Assembly: GCA_029239975.1 (NCBI GenBank)
Contig: JARBTX010000056.1
Location: 1 to 40,585, forward strand
Reading direction: 5' to 3'
From: Anaerocolumna sp.
GTDB lineage: Bacteria; Bacillota; Clostridia; Lachnospirales; Lachnospiraceae
Length of the DNA stretch: 40,585 nt
Under the pieces are notes generated by a model, which saw only the letters and a list, made by a program, of their open reading frames with translations, had not been told where the DNA came from and did no database searches. Shown one piece after another: positions 9,255 to 17,047 of the stretch (within the stretch, counting starts at the first letter, position 1; each line of letters opens with the position of its first letter). A program made the translations under genes and the position numbers.

Positions 9255-10538
9255 TTATAGAATTCTTCTTGCTTTATAAGGTGTACGATAATTATAACTT
9301 GATATCTTTATACCTTCTCTTGCATTACTAGCATGAACTACTTTTCCGTTACCAATATATAATGCAACGTGATTTACAACTCCACTACTATTACGATAAA
9401 AAATTAAGTCTCCGGCTTGTAAATTACTAATACTTACTTCATAACCAGCACCAGATGCTTGTTCTCTTGAAGTTCTTGGAATATTCTTTCCAAAATGTGC
9501 ATAGATGGATTGAACAAAACCAGAACAGTCTGCACCAGATGTTAAGCTTGTACCACCCCAAACATATGGGTTACCAACAAAGTTTAGTGCATAGTTTGCT
9601 ATCTCTGAACCAGATCCAGTTTGGGAACTGCTTGAGTTATTGTTTGAATTATTGTTCGAATTATTATTGCTAGAAGAATTGTCCTTTGCATTATTTGCAT
9701 CTTCAGCTGCCTTTTGTGCTGCCGCTTTCTTCGCTTCTTCTGCTTTTCTTTCTTGCTCTTGTTGTTCTGCAAGTTTTTCAAGACGTTCTATTTCAGCTTT
9801 TTTAGCTGCTTCTTCTGCTGCTATCTTAGCTTGCTCTTCCTCAATTGAAATTGCATATTCAAATTCTACTGAAATATCTATGTAATCTTTAGATACGAAT
9901 CCGGATTCTTCATTATCGATTTCAATTTCTGCCCATTCATCGTATTCTTTTTTAATATAATATGTTTCACCAAGTGGTACCATTGTAATAATATCTGTAT
10001 CCTGACCTTGACCTTCTCTTACAAAAAGTGTTTCTGTCTTAATGGTAGCATATTTACTTGCAAAATCATCAATTAATTTTTCTGCTTCATCACCGATTGC
10101 CAAGTATTCAGCTTTAATGTAACCATCTACTTTACCAGAATGAATCTTAACCCAATCACCATCGTATTCTAATATGTCAGTTGCACATCCACGATATAAC
10201 TTTCCAACTACTTCACTATCTGTATTTGCTTCACTACGAATATTAACATAATCATTCGCTATGGATATACCTAAATTAGCATAAGGTGATACGACTTCAG
10301 TAACTCCTGTTTTTGATTGTTTGGTTTCTACTTGCTCCGCTAACGTTTCAAGTAGTTTTTCTGCATCTCCAGTTTCTTGATCTGCAGTTGCTGTATAATA
10401 ATTTTCTAAAACAGGTGTTATTCCTGCTATTCCAATATCTGATTTAATAGTTGCGGCTTTTACTGTTGCACCAATGCTTAGTGATAATAAAAAAGCGGCG
10501 CCACAAAGGGTTACTTTAACAACTGTACCTTTTATCAT
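9255..10538 (-). CDS. Secreted SH3b-NlpC/P60 cell-wall endopeptidase
   Basis: The 427-residue protein has an N-terminal signal peptide (hydrophobic core about residues 11-28, likely cut after VKA). Two bacterial SH3 domains follow, around 90-150 (YVNIRSEANTDSEVVGKL) and 165-225 (LFVREGQGQDTD). An Ala/Glu/Lys-rich coiled coil spans about 230-285, then an Asn/Ser-rich linker. The C-terminal NlpC/P60 domain carries the catalytic Cys in GADCSGFV and His in VNHVALYIGNGKVVHA. Such enzymes cut peptidoglycan stem peptides at or outside the membrane, in growth or cell separation. AAGGAGGT lies 10 bases before the ATG. It is a single-gene unit with its own promoter, terminator and an unusually long leader. 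Confidence 0.93.
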   Translation of the reverse strand: MIKGTVVKVTLCGAAFLLSLSIGATVKAATIKSDIGIAGITPVLENYYTATADQETGDAEKLLETLAEQVETKQSKTGVTEVVSPYANLGISIANDYVNIRSEANTDSEVVGKLYRGCATDILEYDGDWVKIHSGKVDGYIKAEYLAIGDEAEKLIDDFASKYATIKTETLFVREGQGQDTDIITMVPLGETYYIKKEYDEWAEIEIDNEESGFVSKDYIDISVEFEYAISIEEEQAKIAAEEAAKKAEIERLEKLAEQQEQERKAEEAKKAAAQKAAEDANNAKDNSSSNNNSNNNSNNNSSSSQTGSGSEIANYALNFVGNPYVWGGTSLTSGADCSGFVQSIYAHFGKNIPRTSREQASGAGYEVSISNLQAGDLIFYRNSSGVVNHVALYIGNGKVVHASNAREGIKISSYNYRTPYKARRIL

Positions 10539-10874
10539 TTGACAGGTGACCTCCTTGTAAATTCGTATGAATTAACCATCATACTGTGTCATAAGTTCAT
10601 TCTATATCTCTACTTTACTATATGTCTTACGTTTTTCTTTCTTATTTGTTTCGTAACTTTTGTTATATTTTTAATATTTGTTTCAAAGTTATCAAATTAG
10701 TTAAAAGTAATGACTCATTTTAAACTTAAATGTTACGAAATTATTAAATATCCTTAGACAATTATAGCAAAGTAGACTACCCCTGTCAACCAATAATTAA
10801 CTATTATTCTTGGTTTTATTATCCATTTTAACGAAAACAAAACCAAAAAAAAATTTATTTAGTGCATTTTGATA
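10539..10874. other. Intergenic region with long leader of the NlpC/P60 gene
   Basis: No gene is seen. It contains the hydrolase promoter (10761-10789) and then about 215 bases of AT-rich leader. Within the leader is a perfect 9-bp inverted repeat, TTTCGTAAC at 10649-10657 with GTTACGAAA at 10732-10740. I could not match it to a known riboswitch. Confidence 0.6.
10761..10789 (-). promoter_or_regulatory. Sigma-A promoter of the NlpC/P60 gene
   Basis: TTGACA, 17 bases, TATAAT: a full consensus match on the minus strand, with TGC directly before the -10. The predicted start is near 10754. Confidence 0.85.
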
Positions 10875-11798
10875 CTATATTGTATTTAGATATCTTTCTA
10901 CTGCTGTAATCGCATTAGCACCATCTGATGCTGCTGTAATAATTTGTCTTAGTTCCTTAGTTCGAACATCCCCTGCTGCAAAAACACCTGGTATGTTAGT
11001 TTCACAGTTTTCACTTGCGATAATATAACCATTTGCATCTGTAGCAACAACTTCCTTATATACTTGTGAAGTTGGAAGATAACCTACCGCAATAAATATT
11101 CCATCTAAATCCAAACTTTTCGTTTCTTCTGTTTTTATATTCTTGATATTGATTTGTTCCACCTGTTCTTTTCCATGAATCTCTTCTACTACGCTATCCC
11201 ATATGATTTCTACATTTTCTAGAGACATTAATTTATTTACATAGCTTTTTGCAGCACGAAATTCGTCTCTACGATGTATCACATAAACCTTTTTACATAA
11301 TCTTGCTAAGAATATTGCATCTTCCACAGCTACGTCTCCACCACCAACAACTGCAGTTACTTTATTACGGAAAAATGCACCATCACAGGTTGCGCAATAA
11401 GATACACCCATTCCAGACAATCTTTCTTCGCCTTCAACTTTTAATTTTCTTGGATTTGCACCAGAAGCAATAATTGCTGTTTTTGAACGATAAATTGTAC
11501 CATCATCTAATGTAATAATTTTAATCTCATCTTCTACGGCAAATTTTGTGACTTCCCCAGTTATAAATTTCATATCCATTTTGTCACAATGTTCACGAAA
11601 TCTAGTACTTAGTTCAAATCCACTTATACCTGGAATTCCAGGATAATTATCCACTTCATAAGTATTGATAATCTGTCCACCACTGATTGGTGCTTTCTCA
11701 ATAATAATTGTATCAAGTTCCGCTCTACCTGCATATAATGCTGCAGCTAAACCGGCTGGACCAGATCCTATTATAATTAAATCATATATTTTATCCAT
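10875..11798 (-). CDS. trxB: Thioredoxin reductase
   Basis: This 307-residue flavoenzyme passes electrons from NADPH to thioredoxin. The FAD-binding motif is IIGSGPAGLAAALYAGRAE (about residues 9-27). The redox-active pair is CATC in SYCATCDGAFF (about 134-144). The NADPH-binding VVGGGDVAVEDAIFLA is near 150-165, and the C-terminal FAD segment is VFAAGDVRTKELRQIITAASDGA. Length and motif order match the low-molecular-weight bacterial enzyme. GGAGG stands 8 bases before the ATG. No thioredoxin gene is adjacent. A divergent gene for a YjfB-like protein starts upstream. Confidence 0.97.
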   Translation of the reverse strand: MDKIYDLIIIGSGPAGLAAALYAGRAELDTIIIEKAPISGGQIINTYEVDNYPGIPGISGFELSTRFREHCDKMDMKFITGEVTKFAVEDEIKIITLDDGTIYRSKTAIIASGANPRKLKVEGEERLSGMGVSYCATCDGAFFRNKVTAVVGGGDVAVEDAIFLARLCKKVYVIHRRDEFRAAKSYVNKLMSLENVEIIWDSVVEEIHGKEQVEQINIKNIKTEETKSLDLDGIFIAVGYLPTSQVYKEVVATDANGYIIASENCETNIPGVFAAGDVRTKELRQIITAASDGANAITAVERYLNTI

Positions 11799-11828
11799 TT
11801 TATTACCTCCATCTACAAATATAAAAAC

Positions 11829-11837
11829 ATTATATCA
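11829..11837 (-). promoter_or_regulatory. Extended -10 promoter of trxB
   Basis: TGATATAAT (TGn plus perfect -10) ends about 30 bases before the trxB ATG. No good -35 is present at 17 bases. Confidence 0.55.
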
Positions 11838-11852
11838 TTTTTTGCAAGACTA

Positions 11853-11861
11853 TGCTATAAT
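11853..11861 (+). promoter_or_regulatory. Extended -10 promoter candidate for the yjfB-like gene
   Basis: TGCTATAAT (TGn plus perfect -10) faces the plus-strand gene about 150 bases downstream. It lies back to back with the trxB extended -10, the two -10 boxes 21 bases apart, so polymerase could probably occupy only one at a time. TATTAT at 11951-11956 is a weaker alternative. Confidence 0.45.
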
Positions 11862-12010
11862 ACAAGGAGAAACTTTACTATAATTTCATGATTATAAAGT
11901 AAAATTTATTAATTGAAATAATTAACTTTTTATCAAAATCCATTATAGTGTATTATACCAATTCATGATTCTTCTATTCAATGGTACGAAAGAAAGGAAC
12001 GGTGAAAACT

Positions 12011-12187
12011 ATGAATATAGCTTTAACTTCAATGGCGCTTAGCCATATTAGCGCATTAAATAACATAGGTACAGCTGTATTAACTATGAGTTTAGATACC
12101 CTTGAAACATCTGGTGACAATTTAGTTAAAATGATGGAACAGTCTGTAAATCCAAATTTAGGACAATCCGTTGATATTAAGTTATAA
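12011..12187 (+). CDS. Small YjfB-family putative motility protein
   Basis: The 58-residue protein begins MNIALTSMALSHISALNNIG and ends NPNLGQSVDIKL, both typical of the YjfB family (putative motility protein). These are short acidic proteins that are often sigma-D dependent in motile Firmicutes; the molecular function is unknown. There is no signal peptide or membrane segment. The ATG at 12011 matches the family start, with AAAGGA about 12 bases upstream; an ATG at 11981 would add 10 unlike residues. It is a single plus-strand gene, divergent from trxB and convergent with the CPBP protease, closed by a strong hairpin. Confidence 0.8.
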   Translation: MNIALTSMALSHISALNNIGTAVLTMSLDTLETSGDNLVKMMEQSVNPNLGQSVDIKL

Positions 12188-12253
12188 TCTTTTTATTCAA
12201 GATATACTTAAAAAATACATATAAGAAATCAATTATTTTATTATGATATAGAT

Positions 12254-12323
12254 AAGGCTATTACAACCGTTTATTTTATCACTTATTTCGTGTTAAAATA
12301 TAACCTGATGTAATAGCCTTTTT
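12254..12323 (+). terminator. Terminator of the yjfB-like gene, long nested hairpin
   Basis: A perfect 12-bp outer stem (12254-12265 with 12309-12320) is followed by a U run on the plus strand. It encloses a second, nearly perfect AT-rich stem of about 13 bp. It lies between convergent genes and may act on both strands, though the minus-strand U run is poor. Confidence 0.75.
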
Positions 12324-12325
12324 CG

Positions 12326-13462
12326 TTATTTAAAGATTCTTATTGAATTTAATACTATATTATAGAATTCTTCTATTGTTTGATCAGGAACCTGTGCGTC
12401 AGTTATAGGTAGCTCGTTCATTATCATTAATCCTATACATATCAAAATTCCAAATACTAAACTAATGGTAACTAAATGCTTCTTTCCCCTTGGATACTCT
12501 GTAACAGTTGTAAATTGTTCCTTATTATCAATTACAACAACACCATCTATATCATTTTCCTGTATTGCTTGTGATTGATTATTTATTGTATTCTGACCTT
12601 TTTTAAATATACTTTTAACGTATTCCCATCTACCACAATTTTTAGCAATTGTTTTATATACAATGAACGCTAATATAGTACCTATTACTGCTGCTATACC
12701 GTAAGTACTTATAATATAACCAAAACTTAATGTATCACCAATACCTGAATTGATTGAATCCATTAATGCATCTGCATTAAATTGCTCAGTACCATAAATC
12801 TCTTCAAGTATTTGTAATAACTTAGGATATAGGGATAACAATACAATACTTGTTCCATTGATAAAGAAATGAACAATCATGGTTGCAAGGATGGAATCCG
12901 TTGCTTCTATTAGCAATGCAAAGATAACACCCATCGCAAATGCATAGGAAAATTGATTGAAATTACCATGCATGATACCAAATAAAAATCCACTTAATAA
13001 CATTCCCTTTAATGGACTAATTTTACTATATTCATTGTAAAAGATACCACGATATACAGATTCTTCTAATATGCAAGGAACAAGAGCAACGATAAATAGA
13101 CTAAGTAATAATCCATTATTCCTTACGATATTATTCATAACATCCATGGTATTATTTTGAACATACATCATAGAAAATGCATTGATCAGATTCATCAATG
13201 GTGTTATTAGATATGAAAACACTATTATCAATATTATATTAGAAAACTTTATTTTCTTAAAACGAATTGCAGATGCTATATTCACTTTACTTGCTACAAG
13301 ATAGATCACAGATGGTACTATTAGTACTAACTGAGAAAATAGTAGTATAATAAAATAATTATCAGTTAACTTCGTTACAAAAGCATCTATGATATAGGAA
13401 CCTAAAATAGATAATAACACGGTAGTTAAAAATACTTTATTTACTTGTTTTACTCTATTCAT
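12326..13462 (-). CDS. CPBP family intramembrane metalloprotease
   Basis: The 378-residue protein has about eight hydrophobic segments and the CPBP (CAAX protease, bacteriocin-processing) motifs: EESVYRGIFYNEYSK (Glu-Glu-x3-Arg, about residues 132-146), then HGNFNQFSYAFAMGVIFALL, then MIVHFFINGTS. The paired Glu and the two His are the expected catalytic and metal-binding residues inside the membrane. A hydrophilic stretch around 285-325 precedes a last transmembrane helix. The substrate is unknown; relatives process prenylated proteins or peptides, or give bacteriocin self-immunity. CAGGAGTAA precedes the ATG. It starts 5 bases after the methyltransferase stop, so the two are co-transcribed. 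Confidence 0.88.
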   Translation of the reverse strand: MNRVKQVNKVFLTTVLLSILGSYIIDAFVTKLTDNYFIILLFSQLVLIVPSVIYLVASKVNIASAIRFKKIKFSNIILIIVFSYLITPLMNLINAFSMMYVQNNTMDVMNNIVRNNGLLLSLFIVALVPCILEESVYRGIFYNEYSKISPLKGMLLSGFLFGIMHGNFNQFSYAFAMGVIFALLIEATDSILATMIVHFFINGTSIVLLSLYPKLLQILEEIYGTEQFNADALMDSINSGIGDTLSFGYIISTYGIAAVIGTILAFIVYKTIAKNCGRWEYVKSIFKKGQNTINNQSQAIQENDIDGVVVIDNKEQFTTVTEYPRGKKHLVTISLVFGILICIGLMIMNELPITDAQVPDQTIEEFYNIVLNSIRIFK

Positions 13463-13467
13463 TAAAG

Positions 13468-14070
13468 TTACTCCTGCTTTTCTTCATCATTTTTCTTAAC
13501 TAAAACATTCAACCAAGTTACATCTGAACGCTCTACTCTAACATCAGCGCTTTTCCAAGTATCTATTAACTGTATATTATCAAATTTACTTAGTAGATCT
13601 TTCATTGTTTTTGTCTTAAAATCATTAAAATATCTTCCATTACGGAATCCAGAGAATTCTCCATGATTAAATGACATATAGAGTACACCACCTGGTTTTA
13701 AGCTTTCTATTACCTTCCCTAAAATGTCTTCTATTTCATTTGGTGAAGTATGTAATAAAGAAGCACATGCCCAAATCCCATCAAATACTTGATGAAAGTT
13801 AATTTCTGAGAATTGCATCGTAAGAACATCCTGGCCTATATGTATTGACGCAAGTTCACATAATTCCTCTGATCCATCTAGAGCAGTTACATCAAAACCT
13901 CTTTCAATAAAATATAAGCTATCTCTACCAGAACCACAACCTAAATCTAAAATTTCACCGCCATCTGGTAAATAATTAATAAATTTTTCTAATGTTTCTC
14001 CCATATCCAATTCTACAGTACTTTCAAAGTATAAATTAGCGTACTTATTATAATAATCTATCGAGTCCAA
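13468..14070 (-). CDS. Class I SAM-dependent methyltransferase
   Basis: The 200-residue protein carries the SAM-binding motif I ILDLGCGSGRDSLYF (about residues 40-54), an acidic motif II (VTALDGSEELCELA), and LKPGGVLYMSF as motif III. It resembles the small Methyltransf_11/25 group and TehB-like enzymes; the substrate cannot be read from the sequence. Translation probably starts at TTG 14070, with GAAGG 8 bases upstream; no ATG fits the conserved N-terminus (YYNKYANLYFEST). The ribosome-binding site of the protease gene overlaps its stop codon, indicating coupling. An extended -10 promoter lies 43 bases upstream. Confidence 0.85.
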   Translation of the reverse strand: MDSIDYYNKYANLYFESTVELDMGETLEKFINYLPDGGEILDLGCGSGRDSLYFIERGFDVTALDGSEELCELASIHIGQDVLTMQFSEINFHQVFDGIWACASLLHTSPNEIEDILGKVIESLKPGGVLYMSFNHGEFSGFRNGRYFNDFKTKTMKDLLSKFDNIQLIDTWKSADVRVERSDVTWLNVLVKKNDEEKQE

Positions 14071-14112
14071 CGAAATATCCTTCCTTTCAAATTAAATGCA
14101 TACAATGGTTTC

Positions 14113-14121
14113 ATTATAGCA
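14113..14121 (-). promoter_or_regulatory. Extended -10 promoter of the methyltransferase-protease unit
   Basis: TGCTATAAT on the minus strand, with a weak -35 (TGGAAA) at 17 bases. It sits between RidA and the methyltransferase gene. Confidence 0.5.
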
Positions 14122-14158
14122 AAGTATGTCTACAATTTCCACTATTTAAAGTAAAAAA

Positions 14159-14536
14159 TTATCGATACGCAATTGCCTCTATTTCAATTAACACATCTTT
14201 TGGTAATCTTGCAACTTCAACACAAGAACGTGCAGGGCAATTGGATGTAAAATAGCTTGCGTATACTTCGTTCATTGCTGCAAAATCTTCCATATTCTTT
14301 ATAAAAACAGTCGTTTTTATTACCTTATCCAAACTTGTACCTGCTGCTTCTAGTAGAGCAGATAAGCTTTTTAATACACGGTCTGCTTGAACTTTAATAT
14401 CCCCGGTCACTACTGTACTATCCTCTGGGTTAATTGGAATAACTCCAGAAGTATATATCATGTTATTAATTTCTATCGCTTGAGAATAAGGACCGATAGC
14501 CGCAGGTGCATTTGTAGTACTAATTATTTTCTTCAT
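14159..14536 (-). CDS. RidA family reactive intermediate deaminase
   Basis: The 125-residue protein belongs to the YjgF/YER057c/UK114 (RidA) family, trimeric enzymes that hydrolyse reactive enamine/imine intermediates released by PLP enzymes such as threonine dehydratase. Typical segments are NAPAAIGPYSQAIE near the start, YTSGVIPINP, and the C-terminal CPARSCVEVARLPKDVLIEIEAIA, which holds the conserved active-site Arg and Glu. The ATG at 14536 is chosen because GGAGGT lies 8 bases upstream; the frame stays open 5 codons further without a ribosome-binding site. It is a single-gene unit with a good promoter. Confidence 0.93.
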   Translation of the reverse strand: MKKIISTTNAPAAIGPYSQAIEINNMIYTSGVIPINPEDSTVVTGDIKVQADRVLKSLSALLEAAGTSLDKVIKTTVFIKNMEDFAAMNEVYASYFTSNCPARSCVEVARLPKDVLIEIEAIAYR

Positions 14537-14600
14537 GATAATAACCTCCAATTAATTAAGTGATACTTTTCTTAATAAGTTAATCTTGAACTTTTTCAGT

Positions 14601-14629
14601 ATTATAACAATTATATGCCAATTGTACAA
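14601..14629 (-). promoter_or_regulatory. Sigma-A promoter of the RidA gene
   Basis: TTGTAC, 17 bases, TATAAT on the minus strand, with TG at the extended -10 position. Confidence 0.7.
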
Positions 14630-14751
14630 GTATTTCACCATATTTTAAAAATTATAAATAAAGTACACCATTAATTTAATAATTACTGATAAATTAATTT
14701 ATCCTAATCCTTATTAAATATAACCATTCGTGGCTAATCATAACAAATAGC

Positions 14752-14779
14752 TTGTATCTCACCAAAATAATGTTATAAT
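14752..14779 (+). promoter_or_regulatory. Promoter candidate for thioesterase-cvfB
   Basis: TTGTAT, 16 bases, TATAAT, with TGT before the -10 (extended -10). The predicted start near 14786 leaves a leader of about 190 bases. Confidence 0.55.
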
Positions 14780-14887
14780 TATTGGTAAACCACAATAATG
14801 CATAAATTATAGGATATGTCTCGGATCAGCGTTCTAACGTATCATTTTTAATGTAGTTTAGATTAAGTAGTATAAGAATAAATTGTA

Positions 14888-14926
14888 AAAATTGAATTAT
14901 GTTGAATCATTATATAATTCAATTTT
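14888..14926 (+). other. AT-rich leader hairpin
   Basis: A perfect 13-bp stem (14888-14900 with 14914-14926) has a 13-base loop. It ends 4 bases before the conserved stem-loop element. No U run follows, so it is not a standard terminator. Confidence 0.6.
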
Positions 14927-14930
14927 ATTA

Positions 14931-14970
14931 GTGCTGACGCTGGTATTTTCAGTGTTAGGTAGCATGGAGG
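14931..14970 (+). promoter_or_regulatory. Repeated stem-loop element at the RBS, copy A
   Basis: This 40-nt element matches 33 of 40 positions of the element before flhO (23792-23831, minus strand). TGCTG pairs with TAGCA, and directly inside it ACGCTG pairs with CAGTGT around a 7-base loop. The last bases form the GGAGG site of the thioesterase gene, 7 bases before its GTG. Not matched to any RNA family I know. Confidence 0.65.
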
Positions 14971-14977
14971 ATTAAAA

Positions 14978-15682
14978 GTGTATAGTTTTAAAAGTAGAGT
15001 CAGGTACAGTGAAGTTGATAAAGATAAAAAATTGGATCTGTTTTCGATTATAAATTATTTTCAAGATTGCAGTACATTCCAATCGGAAGACATTGGGATG
15101 GGACTTAATTATTTAGAAAAGAAGAAACGTGTCTGGTTAATGAATGCTTGGCAAATTGTTATACAACGTTTTCCTATTCTAGGGGAAGAAATTATTACTT
15201 CTACTTGGGCATATGATTTTAAAAGTATGTACGGTTACCGTAATTTTATGATACAAGATGGGAATAATCAAGTAATAGCAGTTGCCAATTCTATCTGGGT
15301 GTTTATGGATACTGAAACTGGACATCCTGTTAAGGTAACAGAAGAGGATGTGCGTGGCTATCAGGCAGAAGAAAAATATAACATGGAGTATGCACCACGT
15401 AAGATAACAGTCCCAGATAAACTAACTAGTTTGGAAGCATTTCCTGTTATACGATCTAATATTGATACAAATAATCATGTTAATAACGGACAATATATAA
15501 AAATGGCACAAGAATTTCTACCAAGCAATTTTAATATAAAACAGATGAGAGCTGAATACCGTATGTCCGCCGTTTTAGGTGACATGATTGTACCTATGAT
15601 TTCCCATTTAGATGATACTTATACCGTAGTTTTGGCAAATACAGACGGTAAACCATATACCATTATAGAATTTAAACAATAG
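14978..15682 (+). CDS. Acyl-ACP thioesterase
   Basis: The 234-residue protein is a double hotdog-fold acyl-acyl carrier protein thioesterase (bacterial FatA/FatB relative) that releases free fatty acid from ACP. The first hotdog covers about residues 1-130 (RVRYSEVDKDKKLDLFSIINYFQDC, WQIVIQRFPILGEEI). The second begins near 150 and holds DTNNHVNNGQYIKMAQEFLP, with the conserved Asn and His of the active site. Bacterial lengths of 230-250 are usual. The GTG at 14978 follows GGAGG by 7 bases. cvfB follows after 8 bases, so they form an operon. Its leader carries an unusual repeated stem-loop. Confidence 0.9.
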   Translation: MYSFKSRVRYSEVDKDKKLDLFSIINYFQDCSTFQSEDIGMGLNYLEKKKRVWLMNAWQIVIQRFPILGEEIITSTWAYDFKSMYGYRNFMIQDGNNQVIAVANSIWVFMDTETGHPVKVTEEDVRGYQAEEKYNMEYAPRKITVPDKLTSLEAFPVIRSNIDTNNHVNNGQYIKMAQEFLPSNFNIKQMRAEYRMSAVLGDMIVPMISHLDDTYTVVLANTDGKPYTIIEFKQ

Positions 15683-15690
15683 GAGGAGTT

Positions 15691-16530
15691 ATGATTAGAT
15701 TAGGTGAAGTACAAACGCTTGAAGTTGTAAAAACACAAGACTTTGGTGTTTATTTAAGTGAGATTGATAAAGGTGATAAAGATAAGGTCCTATTACCTAA
15801 AAGTCAAGTAGCAAAAGGTATTACTATAGGTGATAAAATTGAAGTATTCATCTATAAGGATTCCGAAGATCGTATTATTGCTACTACCACCATCCCAGAA
15901 TTAACCATTGGGAAAACTGCTTTACTAAAAGTTAAGGAAGTTACTACAATTGGTGCATTTCTTGATTGGGGTCTAGCAAAGGATTTATTATTACCATTTA
16001 AAGAACAAACTTCAAGAGTTCATATTGGTGATGATGTGCTAGTAACATTATACATCGATAAGAGTGATCGTTTGTGTGCTAGTATGAAAGTGTATGATTT
16101 ACTAGAACGCAATTCCCCATATCATAAAGATGATAAAGTTATTGGTATTGTTTATGAAATAATTGAGACTTATGGTGCATTTGTTGCTGTAGATAATCGT
16201 TATAGTGCATTAGTTCCTACCAAAGAACTTCATCGTAGTTTAAAAGTAGGTGATAGTGTTGAGGCCAGGGTAATAGCGGTAAAAGAAGATGGTAAGTTAG
16301 ATTTAAGCCTTCGTGAAAAATCCTATTTACAAATGGATGAAGATGCAGAAATGATATTTAAAAAATTACAAGAAGCTGGTGGATTTTTACCATACCATGA
16401 TAAGTCAGAGTCTGATATCATACAAGACAAATTTAACCTAAGTAAAAATGCCTTTAAACGTGCAATTGGCCGATTAATGAAAGAAGGAAAAATAACCATA
16501 ACAAATACTGGCATAAACGAAATAAAATAA
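15691..16530 (+). CDS. cvfB: CvfB-type S1 domain RNA-binding protein
   Basis: The 279-residue protein fits the CvfB/YitL family: three S1-like OB folds followed by a winged helix. Segments are about 1-60 (LGEVQTLEVVKTQDFGVYLSE), 65-130 (GKTALLKVKEVTTIGAFLDWG), 145-210 (KVIGIVYEIIETYGAFVAVDN) and a C-terminal winged helix about 220-279 (FNLSKNAFKRAIGRLMKEGKI). Staphylococcal CvfB binds RNA and affects virulence gene expression; the role here is unknown. AGGAGG in the preceding gene's end serves as its ribosome-binding site. It is the second gene of the unit and is closed by a bidirectional hairpin. Confidence 0.9.
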   Translation: MIRLGEVQTLEVVKTQDFGVYLSEIDKGDKDKVLLPKSQVAKGITIGDKIEVFIYKDSEDRIIATTTIPELTIGKTALLKVKEVTTIGAFLDWGLAKDLLLPFKEQTSRVHIGDDVLVTLYIDKSDRLCASMKVYDLLERNSPYHKDDKVIGIVYEIIETYGAFVAVDNRYSALVPTKELHRSLKVGDSVEARVIAVKEDGKLDLSLREKSYLQMDEDAEMIFKKLQEAGGFLPYHDKSESDIIQDKFNLSKNAFKRAIGRLMKEGKITITNTGINEIK

Positions 16531-16547
16531 TTTATGAAAGAATAGAG

Positions 16548-16613
16548 AAAAAAAGTTCCATTCACTTATTGAATCAATGATTGATTCAGTTAAATGAATG
16601 GAACTAATTTTTA
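16548..16613. terminator. Bidirectional terminator between cvfB and yvyF
   Basis: An 11-bp stem (AGTTCCATTCA at 16554-16564 with 16595-16605) encloses a second short GAATCAAT / ATTGATTC stem. It has a U run on the plus side (TTTTT) and a stronger seven-base run on the minus side, fitting the convergent genes. Confidence 0.85.
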
Positions 16614-16632
16614 ATCATTATTATATTTATTC

Positions 16633-17034
16633 TTAAGAATCAAGAAATCTCATTTTCGGATTATCTTTTAAATTCTTTTTCTTTACTGGTTCTGGTTCTT
16701 TATATAAATTGCCAAGATTATTCGCTAATTTATCTTTACAGGATTGGCAAAACCTACCAGTTCTTATCATGGTTCCACAATTCTCACATTCAATTCCAAC
16801 CATGGAATCTTCCGCAAAGGATAGTCTTTCTTCACGAATCCATTTTTGAATCTGGGCAGTTGAAATTTCATTCTCTTCCGAAACTTCTTGCATTCCAGCA
16901 CCAGGGTGTGTATATATATATTCCTTTACTTGTGCAAACTTCTCATCAAGTGCTTTCGCACAGGTAGGACATACGGGTTGTCCACCTATGTAATTAAACA
17001 ATTTTCCACAGTTCTTGCAATTACGTACATCCAT
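16633..17034 (-). CDS. yvyF: YvyF-type flagellar operon zinc-ribbon protein
   Basis: The 133-residue protein has an N-terminal zinc ribbon (CKNCGKLFNYIGGQPVCPTC, about residues 5-24) and a second Cys cluster near 85-105 (CENCGTMIRTGRFCQSC). Between them is a helix-turn-helix-like region (ISTAQIQKWIREERLSF). This is the arrangement of the YvyF family, encoded beside comF and flgM in Bacillus; a regulatory role in flagellar gene expression is suggested but not proven. The ATG at 17034 has AAGGAGGAT 6 bases upstream. It begins 13 bases after the comFC stop, as in the Bacillus comF-yvyF order, though no flgM follows here. Confidence 0.82.
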   Translation of the reverse strand: MDVRNCKNCGKLFNYIGGQPVCPTCAKALDEKFAQVKEYIYTHPGAGMQEVSEENEISTAQIQKWIREERLSFAEDSMVGIECENCGTMIRTGRFCQSCKDKLANNLGNLYKEPEPVKKKNLKDNPKMRFLDS

Positions 17035-17047
17035 TTTGTCATCCTCC

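Larger units (their letters stand above)
14537..14977. other. Divergent intergenic region between RidA and the thioesterase gene
   Basis: No gene is seen. It holds the RidA promoter (14601-14629), a plus-strand promoter (14752-14779) and a leader of about 190 bases. The leader contains a 13-bp AT hairpin (14888-14926) and the repeated stem-loop element at 14931-14970. Confidence 0.7.

Noticed and set aside
10539..10760. c-di-AMP (ydaO) riboswitch before the NlpC/P60 gene
   Set aside because: The gene type suggested it, but the leader is AT-rich and lacks the G-rich conserved core.
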